DNA of 14,353 bases from JBLHUT01 sp047629975 (lineage in GTDB: Bacteria; Pseudomonadota; Alphaproteobacteria; Rhodobacterales; Rhodobacteraceae). The notes under the pieces were generated by a model that searched no databases, was not told the origin of the DNA, and worked only from the letters and a program-made list of their open reading frames with translations. Position numbers and translations under genes: made by a program. The stretch is from assembly GCA_047629975.1 (NCBI GenBank), contig JBLHUT010000057.1, positions 1-14,353 of the forward strand, in the 5' to 3' direction. Below, piece after piece: positions 1 through 6,671 of this stretch (position 1 is its first letter; each line of letters starts with the position of its first letter).

Positions 1-525
1 AAAAACATAGGAAAAAACTTCGAAAACCTCTTCGAGGTGATCTCGGAGGCAATCGAGGAGATTACAGACCGGATCAACGACGGGAAATCCGGTGCTGGAG
101 CACAGCAAGATTCCGTTTTTGGCAGCAAAAACAGTCCCCTTCGCGCTCAAGCCGGATTTCGGGTGCGCATGGGTGGATTGGATGCAACATCGGACACCAC
201 CCGCACACCCCGCCCCGTAAATCCGAACCGTGCAAGGCAACAAACGGCATCCCCTCCGCCAAAGACCAAAGAGGTGACCCCGCTGTCCGTAGATGTCTTT
301 GAGCACGACGGCGAGTGGATGTTGACGGCGGATATGCCGGGCATTGGCACCGATGACCTGACCCTATCACAGGACGATGCCGGCATGCTTACGATACAAA
401 CAACCGGACGGCGGCATTACCAAGCGAGTGTCCCCTTGCCAGAGGGTGTTGGCGTCGCTGACCTCGGCGTCTCGCTTCACAATGGCATTCTGGAGATCAA
501 GACACAAAAGGACAGCGACACATGA
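1..525 (+). CDS. gvpH: Gas vesicle protein GvpH-like (Hsp20/alpha-crystallin fold), 5'-truncated by window edge
   Basis: The frame is open from base 1, so the gene starts before the window. A GTG at 37 is only an internal possibility, because the codons before it (KNIGKNFENLFE) continue the same amphipathic helix. The visible 174 codons show an N-terminal helix rich in Glu and Ile, then about 60 residues of probably disordered Ser/Pro/Arg-rich linker, then an Hsp20-like beta sandwich over the last 80 residues. That domain carries VDVFEHDGEWMLTADMPGI, a PLPEGV turn and a closing NGILEIK strand, which corresponds to the GxLxI signature of small heat-shock proteins. GvpH proteins are accessory, chaperone-like factors of gas vesicle assembly in the cytoplasm. 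The stop overlaps the next start (ATGA at 522-525). The GvpH label depends on the helix-linker-Hsp20 layout and on being inside a gvp operon. A generic Hsp20 protein is the alternative. Confidence 0.8.
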   Translation, partial: KNIGKNFENLFEVISEAIEEITDRINDGKSGAGAQQDSVFGSKNSPLRAQAGFRVRMGGLDATSDTTRTPRPVNPNRARQQTASPPPKTKEVTPLSVDVFEHDGEWMLTADMPGIGTDDLTLSQDDAGMLTIQTTGRRHYQASVPLPEGVGVADLGVSLHNGILEIKTQKDSDT

Positions 526-1292
526 TCTATCTTTATGGCTTGATCGAAACCGACACCTCATCAAAAAACCACATCCCGCTTGAGTTGACGGGCGTCACCG
601 GGCCGGTCCAGGCGACCTCTTTTGACGAAGGGCTACTTGTCTGGAGCACACACGACGGCAGTGAAATCCTGCCGAAGCGGCGCAATCTTCTGGCGCACAC
701 GCGCGTTATCGAGGCCCTGATGGAGACCGGCTCTGTCTTGCCCATGCGCTTTGGAATGCTGGTGCGTGATCTCGACGAGGTCAGCCAGCTGATGAAGGCC
801 AAGGCAGATCAGATCACCACTCAATTCGATCGTATTCGTGGCAATGTCGAACTGAGCGTACGGGTTACCTACCCCAGACAAGTGGCCATTGATGCAACCC
901 TCGACGGGTCGGCCTCCCTGAAGGCTGCACGGGACAAATTGATGGGGGCCCGTCACGGGGCACATTTTGCACGAGCCGATTTTGGACGCGAGTTGGCTGA
1001 CATTCTTGATCGACGGCGCGGAGAGGCACAAAAGAAGATGATCGCAGCATTGCTGCCGCATTGCCTGTCGCATGTCTTGCGCGCCCCCGAAGAAGATATC
1101 GAAACACTGCGCGCAGAGTTCCTTGTGCGTCAGGAAAATCAACAAGCTTTCACCCAAGCGCTTGAGGATACAGCACAAGCCAGCGGCTTCGCACCGGGAG
1201 CCGAAGCGACAATCCGCCTGCTTGGCCCTGTCCCGATGTATCATTTTGTCGAGTTATCCCTTTCGTCCCCAGAGCACGAGGAGGTCGCCTGA
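522..1292 (+). CDS. Gas vesicle protein GvpF/GvpL family (first paralogue, canonical)
   Basis: This 256-residue protein belongs to the GvpF/GvpL family, accessory proteins thought to bind the shell protein GvpA and take part in nucleation. The family marks are an N-terminal beta strand (MIYLYGLIE), the central VLPMRFG at residues 72-78 preceded by an alpha helix (RVIEALMETG), and the C-terminal GPVPMYHF strand at 235-242. The length is normal for the family. The start at 522 overlaps the gvpH stop in ATGA and is preceded by AAAGGA about 8 nt upstream. The stop overlaps the gvpG start. F and L cannot be told apart from sequence alone, so no symbol is given. Family assignment is secure. Confidence 0.93.
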   Translation: MIYLYGLIETDTSSKNHIPLELTGVTGPVQATSFDEGLLVWSTHDGSEILPKRRNLLAHTRVIEALMETGSVLPMRFGMLVRDLDEVSQLMKAKADQITTQFDRIRGNVELSVRVTYPRQVAIDATLDGSASLKAARDKLMGARHGAHFARADFGRELADILDRRRGEAQKKMIAALLPHCLSHVLRAPEEDIETLRAEFLVRQENQQAFTQALEDTAQASGFAPGAEATIRLLGPVPMYHFVELSLSSPEHEEVA

Positions 1293-1522
1293 TGGGTATC
1301 CTCAAAACTCTTCTGCTTCTTCCGGTCAAAGGGCCAATGGATGGTGCGCTATGGCTCACACAGAAAATTCACGGCGCAGCCGCCGAAGAATTCAACAATC
1401 CTGCCATGATCAAGCGCGCCTTGCAGGAGCTCGAGAGAGGTCTTCTGGCTGGCGAGATTTCAGAAGACGATTATGACGAGGCAGAGACAGCCCTGCTGAT
1501 CCGCCTGAAAGCCATGGCATGA
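1292..1522 (+). CDS. gvpG: Gas vesicle protein GvpG
   Basis: This 76-residue protein matches GvpG in size and pattern. It has a hydrophobic N-terminus (MGILKTLLLLPVKGP), a following amphipathic segment, and a C-terminal acidic helix with the ELERGLLAGEISEDDYDEAE pattern typical of the family. GvpG is a small accessory protein of gas vesicle assembly and is usually encoded between F/L genes, as it is here. A strong ribosome binding site, GAGGAGG at 1278-1284, lies 7 nt before the ATG. The start overlaps the previous stop (TGATG) and the stop overlaps the next ATG (ATGA at 1519-1522), which implies coupled translation. Confidence 0.92.
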   Translation: MGILKTLLLLPVKGPMDGALWLTQKIHGAAAEEFNNPAMIKRALQELERGLLAGEISEDDYDEAETALLIRLKAMA

Positions 1523-3627
1523 GCACAGAGATCCACTTGCCACTCGCTTTGTCAAAATCAGCTGACACGGGTCGGGCTTTGGCACGCGTTCCAATGGCTG
1601 ACTTGATCGCGATGGGGTTGCGCCCCGGAGATACGGTCGCGATCGAGGTGTCGAAAGTCACACATGCCCGCGTCGTACCCGGCCCGCGAGACAGCACATC
1701 CATCGAGGTTGATGCCTACCTTTTGGCCAATGCTGGCGGGGCCATAGGAACCCGCGCACGGCTGCGCCCCGTGCCACTGGGACCGTTGAAGTCTATCATC
1801 ATCAAGTCAGAGGGTCCTGATCCGGTTGACCACGCCGACTTGTCAGAGAGCCTTTTCGACCTGCCGCTTACCGAGGGAGATGAAACCGAAGTTGTGATGC
1901 CCATGGGGCGACGCGCCCGTTTCTCTGTGGTGTCCGTGGATGCGGGCTCAGCCGGATTTTTCACCGAGAATACCGTGATATCATTGGCTTCAAGCGCGGG
2001 AATTGCTCAGGATTACCAAGAGATCGGCGGGCTCTCGTCGCAGATCGAACGGGTGCACGAAATGGTCGCCACCCCCCTTCTGCGCCCCGATCTGTTTGAA
2101 CGCCTTGGGATATCGCCACCACGCGGAGTGCTTTTCACCGGTCCGCCAGGCTCGGGTAAAACCTTGTTGGCGCGCACCATTGCCGCGCGCACATCGGCTG
2201 CATTTTTTCAGATCAACGGTCCCGAAATCGTCTCGAAGCATTACGGAGATAGCGAAGCTGCATTACGCAAGGTGTTCGAGGCCGCCTCCAAGCAGAGCCC
2301 TGCGATTATTTTCATTGACGAGATCGATGCAATCGCCCCCAAACGCGAGGGATTATCCGGAGAAAAACAGGTCGAACGGCGTATCGTGGCCCAACTGTTA
2401 ACGCTCATGGATGGTTTGTCGGAACGCGGTAGAATTGTCGTTATGGCGGCAACAAACCTGCCTGATGCGCTTGATCCTGCGCTGCGACGTCCCGGCCGGT
2501 TTGATCGCGAAATCGGGTTCAGCCCCCCCGACACCGCCGGAAGAACGGAGATTTTGGCGATCCACCTGCGCAAGGCACCACTGGCAACGGACGTTAATCT
2601 GGCCGATATTGCCGAAACCAGTCATGGATATGTCGGCGCAGATCTGGCGGCGGTTGCCCGCGAGGCCGCTCTGGCAGCCCTTGCGCGTACAGTCTCCGAA
2701 GCCGGCGGCGAGGATCGCGTTCTGGTCAAAAACCTGGTCATCCGACATTGTGACCTTGAGCATGGCATCAAGGTCACAGGCCCGAGCGCCCTGCGCGCCA
2801 CCCATGTTGAATCCCCCACAATTCGCTGGTCGGACATCGGCGGGCTGGAAGCCGAAAAGCAAGCCCTCACCGAGGCAGTCATCTGGCCCCTTGCACATAA
2901 AACGGCGTTTGCAGCCCTGCGAATTGCACCTTCGCGGGGGATTTTGCTCTCTGGCCCTCCCGGCAGCGGCAAAACGTTGTTGGCGCGCGCCTTGGCTCAT
3001 GAAAGCGGGATGAACTTCATTGCCGTTCGCCCGACACAAATCATGTCGCAATTTCTGGGCGATGCGGAACGGGCCGTTTCAGAGATTTTCACAAAGGCGC
3101 GGCAAGCGGCACCAACCGTTATATTTTTTGACGAACTGGACGCGCTTGCACCGCGCCGGAATGGAAAGGACGCCGTCCTCGACAGGATTGTTGCCCAGCT
3201 CCTCACAGAAATGGACGGGCTGGTCGCAAACGAAAACACTGTCGTTCTGGGCGCAACCAACCGCGCCGCTGCTGTTGATCCGGCGCTCACAAGACCGGGC
3301 CGGTTTGACCTGATTATACCCATCGGCTTACCCGATCTGGACGCCCGCACCGCAATTCTGCGCGTTCATTCGCGCGATCTGCCACTGGATCAAACTGTTG
3401 AGTTGAACATTATTGCCAAACAAACACAGAAGGCTTCGGGTGCCACATTGGCGGCTGTCGTCAACAATGCCGCACGCTCCGCATTGCGGCGCGCCATGCA
3501 CGACACAATCGACACCGCATTGCGGCCTGCCTGCATCACCATGGCAGATTTCGAACACGCCCTTTCCGTAAAAGCCCTTAGCGAAGCCGCAGGGCACGCC
3601 GATTTCATTTCACAAGCAGGAGCCTGA
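1519..3627 (+). CDS. CDC48/p97-type double AAA+ ATPase in the gvp operon
   Basis: The protein has 702 residues in CDC48 architecture: an N-terminal double-psi barrel-like region (about 1-185) followed by two AAA+ modules. D1 has Walker A GPPGSGKT at 208-215, pore loop KHYGD at about 240-244, Walker B FIDEID with D267/E268, and arginine-finger region RRPGRFD at 323-329. D2 has GPPGSGKT at 479-486, pore phenylalanine F512 in QFLGD, Walker B FFDELD with D538/E539, and RPGRFD from 592. All catalytic motifs are intact in both rings, so an active hexameric unfoldase or remodelling ATPase is expected. The C-terminus (SQAGA) lacks the HbYX proteasome-docking motif of archaeal CDC48. It sits inside the gvp operon with an ATGA overlap to gvpG and a 2-nt gap to the next gene, so a role in handling gas vesicle subunits is inferred. 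The ATPase usually linked to gas vesicles, GvpN, is a different family. Confidence 0.93.
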   Translation: MSTEIHLPLALSKSADTGRALARVPMADLIAMGLRPGDTVAIEVSKVTHARVVPGPRDSTSIEVDAYLLANAGGAIGTRARLRPVPLGPLKSIIIKSEGPDPVDHADLSESLFDLPLTEGDETEVVMPMGRRARFSVVSVDAGSAGFFTENTVISLASSAGIAQDYQEIGGLSSQIERVHEMVATPLLRPDLFERLGISPPRGVLFTGPPGSGKTLLARTIAARTSAAFFQINGPEIVSKHYGDSEAALRKVFEAASKQSPAIIFIDEIDAIAPKREGLSGEKQVERRIVAQLLTLMDGLSERGRIVVMAATNLPDALDPALRRPGRFDREIGFSPPDTAGRTEILAIHLRKAPLATDVNLADIAETSHGYVGADLAAVAREAALAALARTVSEAGGEDRVLVKNLVIRHCDLEHGIKVTGPSALRATHVESPTIRWSDIGGLEAEKQALTEAVIWPLAHKTAFAALRIAPSRGILLSGPPGSGKTLLARALAHESGMNFIAVRPTQIMSQFLGDAERAVSEIFTKARQAAPTVIFFDELDALAPRRNGKDAVLDRIVAQLLTEMDGLVANENTVVLGATNRAAAVDPALTRPGRFDLIIPIGLPDLDARTAILRVHSRDLPLDQTVELNIIAKQTQKASGATLAAVVNNAARSALRRAMHDTIDTALRPACITMADFEHALSVKALSEAAGHADFISQAGA

Positions 3628-3629
3628 GC

Positions 3630-4598
3630 ATGCCGTCCCATGAGTTGATCGCCATTTTGCCCGGTCGCCCCAAAGCCCTTGCAATCGAAGACGTCGAATT
3701 CATCCAGAACGATGATTTTACCGCAGTTTTGCGACGCATCCCGCGCAGATTGTTGAAACTCCCTCAAAGCCGGCACACACGTCTGCGCGCCGCAGGGCAA
3801 CGTCAACTTTATCTTGAAACCCTTATGAGCAGCGGCACTGTTCTACCTGCTCTTCCCGACATCCTTCTTGATCCCCAAGAGGCCGTCACGCTGTTGCGTA
3901 CCAACAGCCCCATGCTGGAACGCCTGTCGCAACGCATGGAGCAGCGTATCCAATATCAGATTACGATAGAATGGCAGGTGGACAAAATACTTGAACACTT
4001 CCGGACAGCGCCAGAGATCGCACCATTGTTCGAAAATGGCCCAACAAGTGTGAAATCTATCGAGGCCGCGGTTTCAAAGATGCGTGACCGACTGAACACC
4101 CAAATTTCAACACTGCTCCAAACGGCCTGCGAGGACATGATCGGCCTGCCTCATGACAATGGCGTTTTGTGGAACATGGTTGTTCTGACAACGCAAAACG
4201 ATCAGTTCGCGTTGGATCAGGCCATCGAAGCGATTGATGCGATCTGGACTGACGGCTTCCGCATACGTCAGATCGGTCCGGCACCAGCAGGGTCGTTCAC
4301 CTCTCTCTCGCTCGATCGTATCTCTTGGAAAACACTGGACGACGCGTTGGCTGTGCTGGATCTGCAAGATTGGGATGGTGTCGAAGACGTCCGCCGCATC
4401 CGGCATCGTCTTTTGAAACAGCAACGGCAAAAGGCTGCAAATAACGACGCAAATTTGCACGAAATAAGGAATGCCGCACATATTATCGAGGCAGCGCGGC
4501 GTGCCGGCAACATTGATACCGGCGAACTTCTGTTGCTGCGCGAATGGTCCGAGGGACAGGCAGCAGTCACCGAAGATATCGAAAGACAGGTTGCATGA
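3630..4598 (+). CDS. GvpF/GvpL family protein with C-terminal extension (second paralogue, divergent)
   Basis: This 322-residue protein has a GvpF/L-like core. The N-terminus begins with a beta strand (HELIAILPG). The helix RQLYLETLMSSG leads into VLPALPD at residues 71-77, where canonical members have VLPxRFG. The last core strand contains GPAPAGSF at 216-223. After about residue 229 comes a 90-residue, mostly helical extension that is charged and rich in Arg, Gln and Glu; most GvpF/L proteins end at the core. The start is supported by AGGAG at 3618-3622, 7 nt from the ATG and just after the ATPase stop. The stop overlaps the next start (ATGA at 4595-4598). The core match is moderate and the genomic context strong. 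I do not recognise the extension. Confidence 0.82.
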   Translation: MPSHELIAILPGRPKALAIEDVEFIQNDDFTAVLRRIPRRLLKLPQSRHTRLRAAGQRQLYLETLMSSGTVLPALPDILLDPQEAVTLLRTNSPMLERLSQRMEQRIQYQITIEWQVDKILEHFRTAPEIAPLFENGPTSVKSIEAAVSKMRDRLNTQISTLLQTACEDMIGLPHDNGVLWNMVVLTTQNDQFALDQAIEAIDAIWTDGFRIRQIGPAPAGSFTSLSLDRISWKTLDDALAVLDLQDWDGVEDVRRIRHRLLKQQRQKAANNDANLHEIRNAAHIIEAARRAGNIDTGELLLLREWSEGQAAVTEDIERQVA

Positions 4599-5320
4599 AT
4601 ACTGTAGTCCTGCACGGGTTGATCGTCTCCGGCGACGCCCTTCGAACCGACGCACCCGCACATCGTTTGATTGCTATGGAAACGCTTCAGGCAATCGTAA
4701 GCGATACGACCCTTCCGCCGGAAACCTCGGAACTTTCAGAAGATCAAACTGCGCAGGCAGCCCTTTTTCACAACGAAATCCTCGTGAAGTATTGCGAGGC
4801 AGGTGACGTCTTGCCGATCCGGTTCGGGGCCGCATTTTCCTCGGATGCGGCAGTCGTTAGCCATGTCGCATCCGACGCCGTACAACATCTAACGATGATC
4901 AGGCGCCTGTCCGATAGCAAGGAGTTCGCATTGCGACTTGTTCCCGCCGCGCAGCAACATTCGAAACATGAAGACGCCGTGGCACCGGCTTCAGGGCGCG
5001 ATTTTCTAACCCGCCGAATGACCACCCGGAACAATCGCAAAACAATATCCGAGAGGCGTCATACTTTTGCAAAAGCCCTTGCAACACGAATTGGGGGTCA
5101 TGTCAGCTCCATTTTGGCAGCCGAAACCCTGCGCCCTGACCGGCTTGTCGACCTTACCCTACTCGTTCCGACGGCCAACATAACCGCACTCGTTTCCGAA
5201 AGTGCACAGCTTTATGTTGAAGCCCGCGATCTCGGGCTTGACCTGCACATGACAGGGCCTTGGCCTCCGTACAGCTACGCCAGCATCGAGGTGCTCGACG
5301 GCCTTGCGACCGGAGCATAA
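4595..5320 (+). CDS. Gas vesicle protein GvpF/GvpL family (third paralogue, canonical motifs)
   Basis: This is a 241-residue GvpF/L-family protein. An open frame extends back to 4544, but the start chosen is 4595 because that ATG overlaps the preceding stop in ATGA and gives the expected N-terminal strand (MNTVVLHGLIV). VLPIRFG lies at residues 72-78, the same position as in the first paralogue at 522-1292, and GPWPPYSYAS begins at 221, the typical C-terminal strand. A basic stretch with several Arg residues (RRMTTRNNRK) lies in the middle of the protein. The next gene starts 1 nt after the stop. The protein probably works with the other F/L proteins in binding shell or initiation components. 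F or L subtype is not resolved. Confidence 0.9.
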   Translation: MNTVVLHGLIVSGDALRTDAPAHRLIAMETLQAIVSDTTLPPETSELSEDQTAQAALFHNEILVKYCEAGDVLPIRFGAAFSSDAAVVSHVASDAVQHLTMIRRLSDSKEFALRLVPAAQQHSKHEDAVAPASGRDFLTRRMTTRNNRKTISERRHTFAKALATRIGGHVSSILAAETLRPDRLVDLTLLVPTANITALVSESAQLYVEARDLGLDLHMTGPWPPYSYASIEVLDGLATGA

Positions 5321-5321
5321 C

Positions 5322-5531
5322 ATGAGTCTGGACCTTCATATGGCAACGCCACAGGACGTGATGACCAGCAGTGACGGGCGGCTTGTGGACCTTGTCGACG
5401 GGCTCCTTGATCATGGAGTCGTCATCCGCGGGGAAATCTGGCTCACAGTTGCGGATATCGATCTCGTCTTTCTTGGTGTGGATCTTGTGCTCGCCTCTCC
5501 CGGAAAGATGTCGAAGGAAAAGACAAAATGA
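5322..5531 (+). CDS. Short gas vesicle GvpA/GvpJ/GvpM-family protein
   Basis: This 69-residue protein carries the GvpA-fold core. Helix LVDLVDGLLDHG (residues 21-32) is followed by two beta strands, VVIRGEIWLTVADIDLVF (33-50), and a second helix, LGVDLVLAS. This matches the helix-strand-strand-helix core of PF00741 proteins, and the TVADIDLV strand resembles GvpJ/GvpM minor proteins more than the major shell protein GvpA. It ends almost directly after the second helix with a lysine-rich tail (KMSKEKTK), so it is at the short end for the family. GvpJ/M-type proteins are minor components implicated in nucleation or shell shape. The start has GGAG about 8 nt upstream. An in-frame start at 5304 would overlap the previous gene and adds no family-like sequence. 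The stop overlaps the next ATG. Confidence 0.88.
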   Translation: MSLDLHMATPQDVMTSSDGRLVDLVDGLLDHGVVIRGEIWLTVADIDLVFLGVDLVLASPGKMSKEKTK

Positions 5532-6181
5532 CAATTATTGCAATTGGTTGGGCTCAACACGATGCCATTGTTCCTGAGGCCTTCACCCTTCGGCCTCATG
5601 GGAAAATCGCCGTCATTGAAACGCAGCATGACCAGCACCCCAATCCCAAAGACCGTTTGGCGGCGCTTGTGCAATGTCACAAACTTTGTGGCGCGATATT
5701 TCCGATTGCCGCACATCAAGTACTTTCTGCACAACACGCACACACGCTGGCCGTGGACTATCATGACGATATCCATGCTCAAATCCGAAACGTGCAGGAC
5801 GCAGGGCAGTTCAGCCTTGATCTGAACCTGGCCCTCGCACCTGCGGATCATTGTGCGTCACACCTGCCAGAAGAAGGTGGTCAAAGCTGGCTGCGCGCGC
5901 GCCAATCACGCCAATTCCGCCGGACAGAGCACCAAAAGACAGCGCGTTTGATCTTGCAAAGCCTCTCAAAAGGCGTGCCCTACATCTTGGCAAAGCAGTT
6001 CGGCACACCAAAGGGAAACAGGCTCGATCTGCTGGTAAGGCGTACGCAAATCGCCGCTTTCGAGGCCAGGCTCCAGGAAAATGTCACCGCGTTCTCTCTC
6101 TCAGACGCAGCCTCGCTGGTCGTTTCAGGCCCATGGCCGGCGTTCAGTTTCGTCGCGGCACCGGGGCAGCAGGATGACTGA
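5528..6181 (+). CDS. GvpF/GvpL family protein (fourth paralogue, most divergent)
   Basis: This 217-residue protein is at the short end of the GvpF/L family. The N-terminal strand (MTIIAIGWAQH) and the C-terminal strand with SGPWPAFSFV (residues 200-209) identify it. The central motif is degenerate: IFPIAAH at 57-63 stands where VLPxRFG would be. Residues 125-160 are rich in Arg, Gln and His. The ATG overlaps the previous stop (ATGA at 5528-5531) and has GAAGGA upstream. The end overlaps the gvpK start by 8 nt. Position between a GvpA-family gene and gvpK supports an assembly role. Loss of the central motif suggests a specialised function or reduced constraint. Confidence 0.82.
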   Translation: MTIIAIGWAQHDAIVPEAFTLRPHGKIAVIETQHDQHPNPKDRLAALVQCHKLCGAIFPIAAHQVLSAQHAHTLAVDYHDDIHAQIRNVQDAGQFSLDLNLALAPADHCASHLPEEGGQSWLRARQSRQFRRTEHQKTARLILQSLSKGVPYILAKQFGTPKGNRLDLLVRRTQIAAFEARLQENVTAFSLSDAASLVVSGPWPAFSFVAAPGQQDD

Positions 6182-6509
6182 CACCATCAGCCTCAACCTT
6201 TCGAAAGACGATCTGAACCAATTCATCGGTCAGGCTGCGGATGCCAGCGGTCGTGTGAACATCAATCCAGAAACAGTAGAACAAGATCTGGCACGGCTTG
6301 TGTTGGGACTTATGGAGTTTTTGCGGCAATTGATGGAGTTGCAGGCCATTCGCCAGATGGAAGGCGGTTTATTGAATGCAGATCAGGAAGAGCGGCTTGG
6401 CACCACGCTTATGCGTGCAGAGCAAGCAATTCACCAACTTGCCGCCCGTTTTGGCCTGCGACCTGAAGATCTGGCACTCGATCTAGGACCTTTGGGCAAG
6501 ACGATCTGA
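6174..6509 (+). CDS. gvpK: Gas vesicle protein GvpK
   Basis: This 111-residue protein is a clear GvpK. The characteristic segments are RVNINPETVEQDLARLVLGL (residues 24-43), the helix FLRQLMELQAIRQMEGG, the ERLGTTLMRAE helix, and the C-terminal LRPEDLALDLGPLG. GvpK is an essential small accessory protein of gas vesicle formation. The open frame extends upstream to 6081, but 6174 is chosen because it gives a family-typical N-terminus (MTDTISLNL) and overlaps the preceding gene by only 8 nt. AGCAGG directly precedes the ATG and is too close to act as a good ribosome binding site, so coupling to the upstream gene is likely. It is the last gene of the operon. Confidence 0.95.
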   Translation: MTDTISLNLSKDDLNQFIGQAADASGRVNINPETVEQDLARLVLGLMEFLRQLMELQAIRQMEGGLLNADQEERLGTTLMRAEQAIHQLAARFGLRPEDLALDLGPLGKTI

Positions 6510-6526
6510 CTTCACACACAACTTGT

Positions 6527-6594
6527 GCACTTGGGACACACAGACGGATCAGGGATTCACTCGGGCAACCTGCAACTTTGCATGTCCCAAGTGC
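6527..6594. repeat. 12-bp perfect inverted repeat downstream of gvpK
   Basis: GCACTTGGGACA at 6527-6538 is the exact reverse complement of TGTCCCAAGTGC at 6583-6594, with 44 nt between. A smaller TGCA-N4-TGCA repeat lies inside, at 6571-6582. It begins 18 nt after the gvpK stop, between two converging genes. A structured 3' end of the gvp transcript is possible. There is no T-run after it, so it is not a standard intrinsic terminator, and a protein binding site is an alternative. Confidence 0.55.
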
Positions 6595-6634
6595 CTGATG
6601 AGCCCAAGGCTGCCGACTTTACAAACTGTTTCTC

Positions 6635-6663
6635 GTGCGGGCCTTTTGCGATCAGTCCCGCAC
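6635..6663 (-). terminator. Possible hairpin terminator for the minus-strand gene ending at 6672
   Basis: GTGCGGG at 6635-6641 pairs with CCCGCAC at 6657-6663 around a 15-nt loop. It lies 8 nt past the stop codon of the minus-strand gene and could also end gvp transcripts from the other side. Only short T-runs follow on the minus strand, so termination is uncertain. Confidence 0.4.
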
Positions 6664-6671
6664 ACAAGGCA

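Noticed and set aside
633..1244. 203-codon minus-strand open frame inside the first GvpF/L gene
   Set aside because: It is fully antisense to a well-supported gvp gene, Cys/His-rich without metal-site spacing, and has no upstream signal.
4544..4594. Upstream start for the third GvpF/L gene
   Set aside because: It would overlap the previous gene by 55 nt and add basic residues before the family-typical N-terminal strand. The ATGA overlap at 4595 is the better start.
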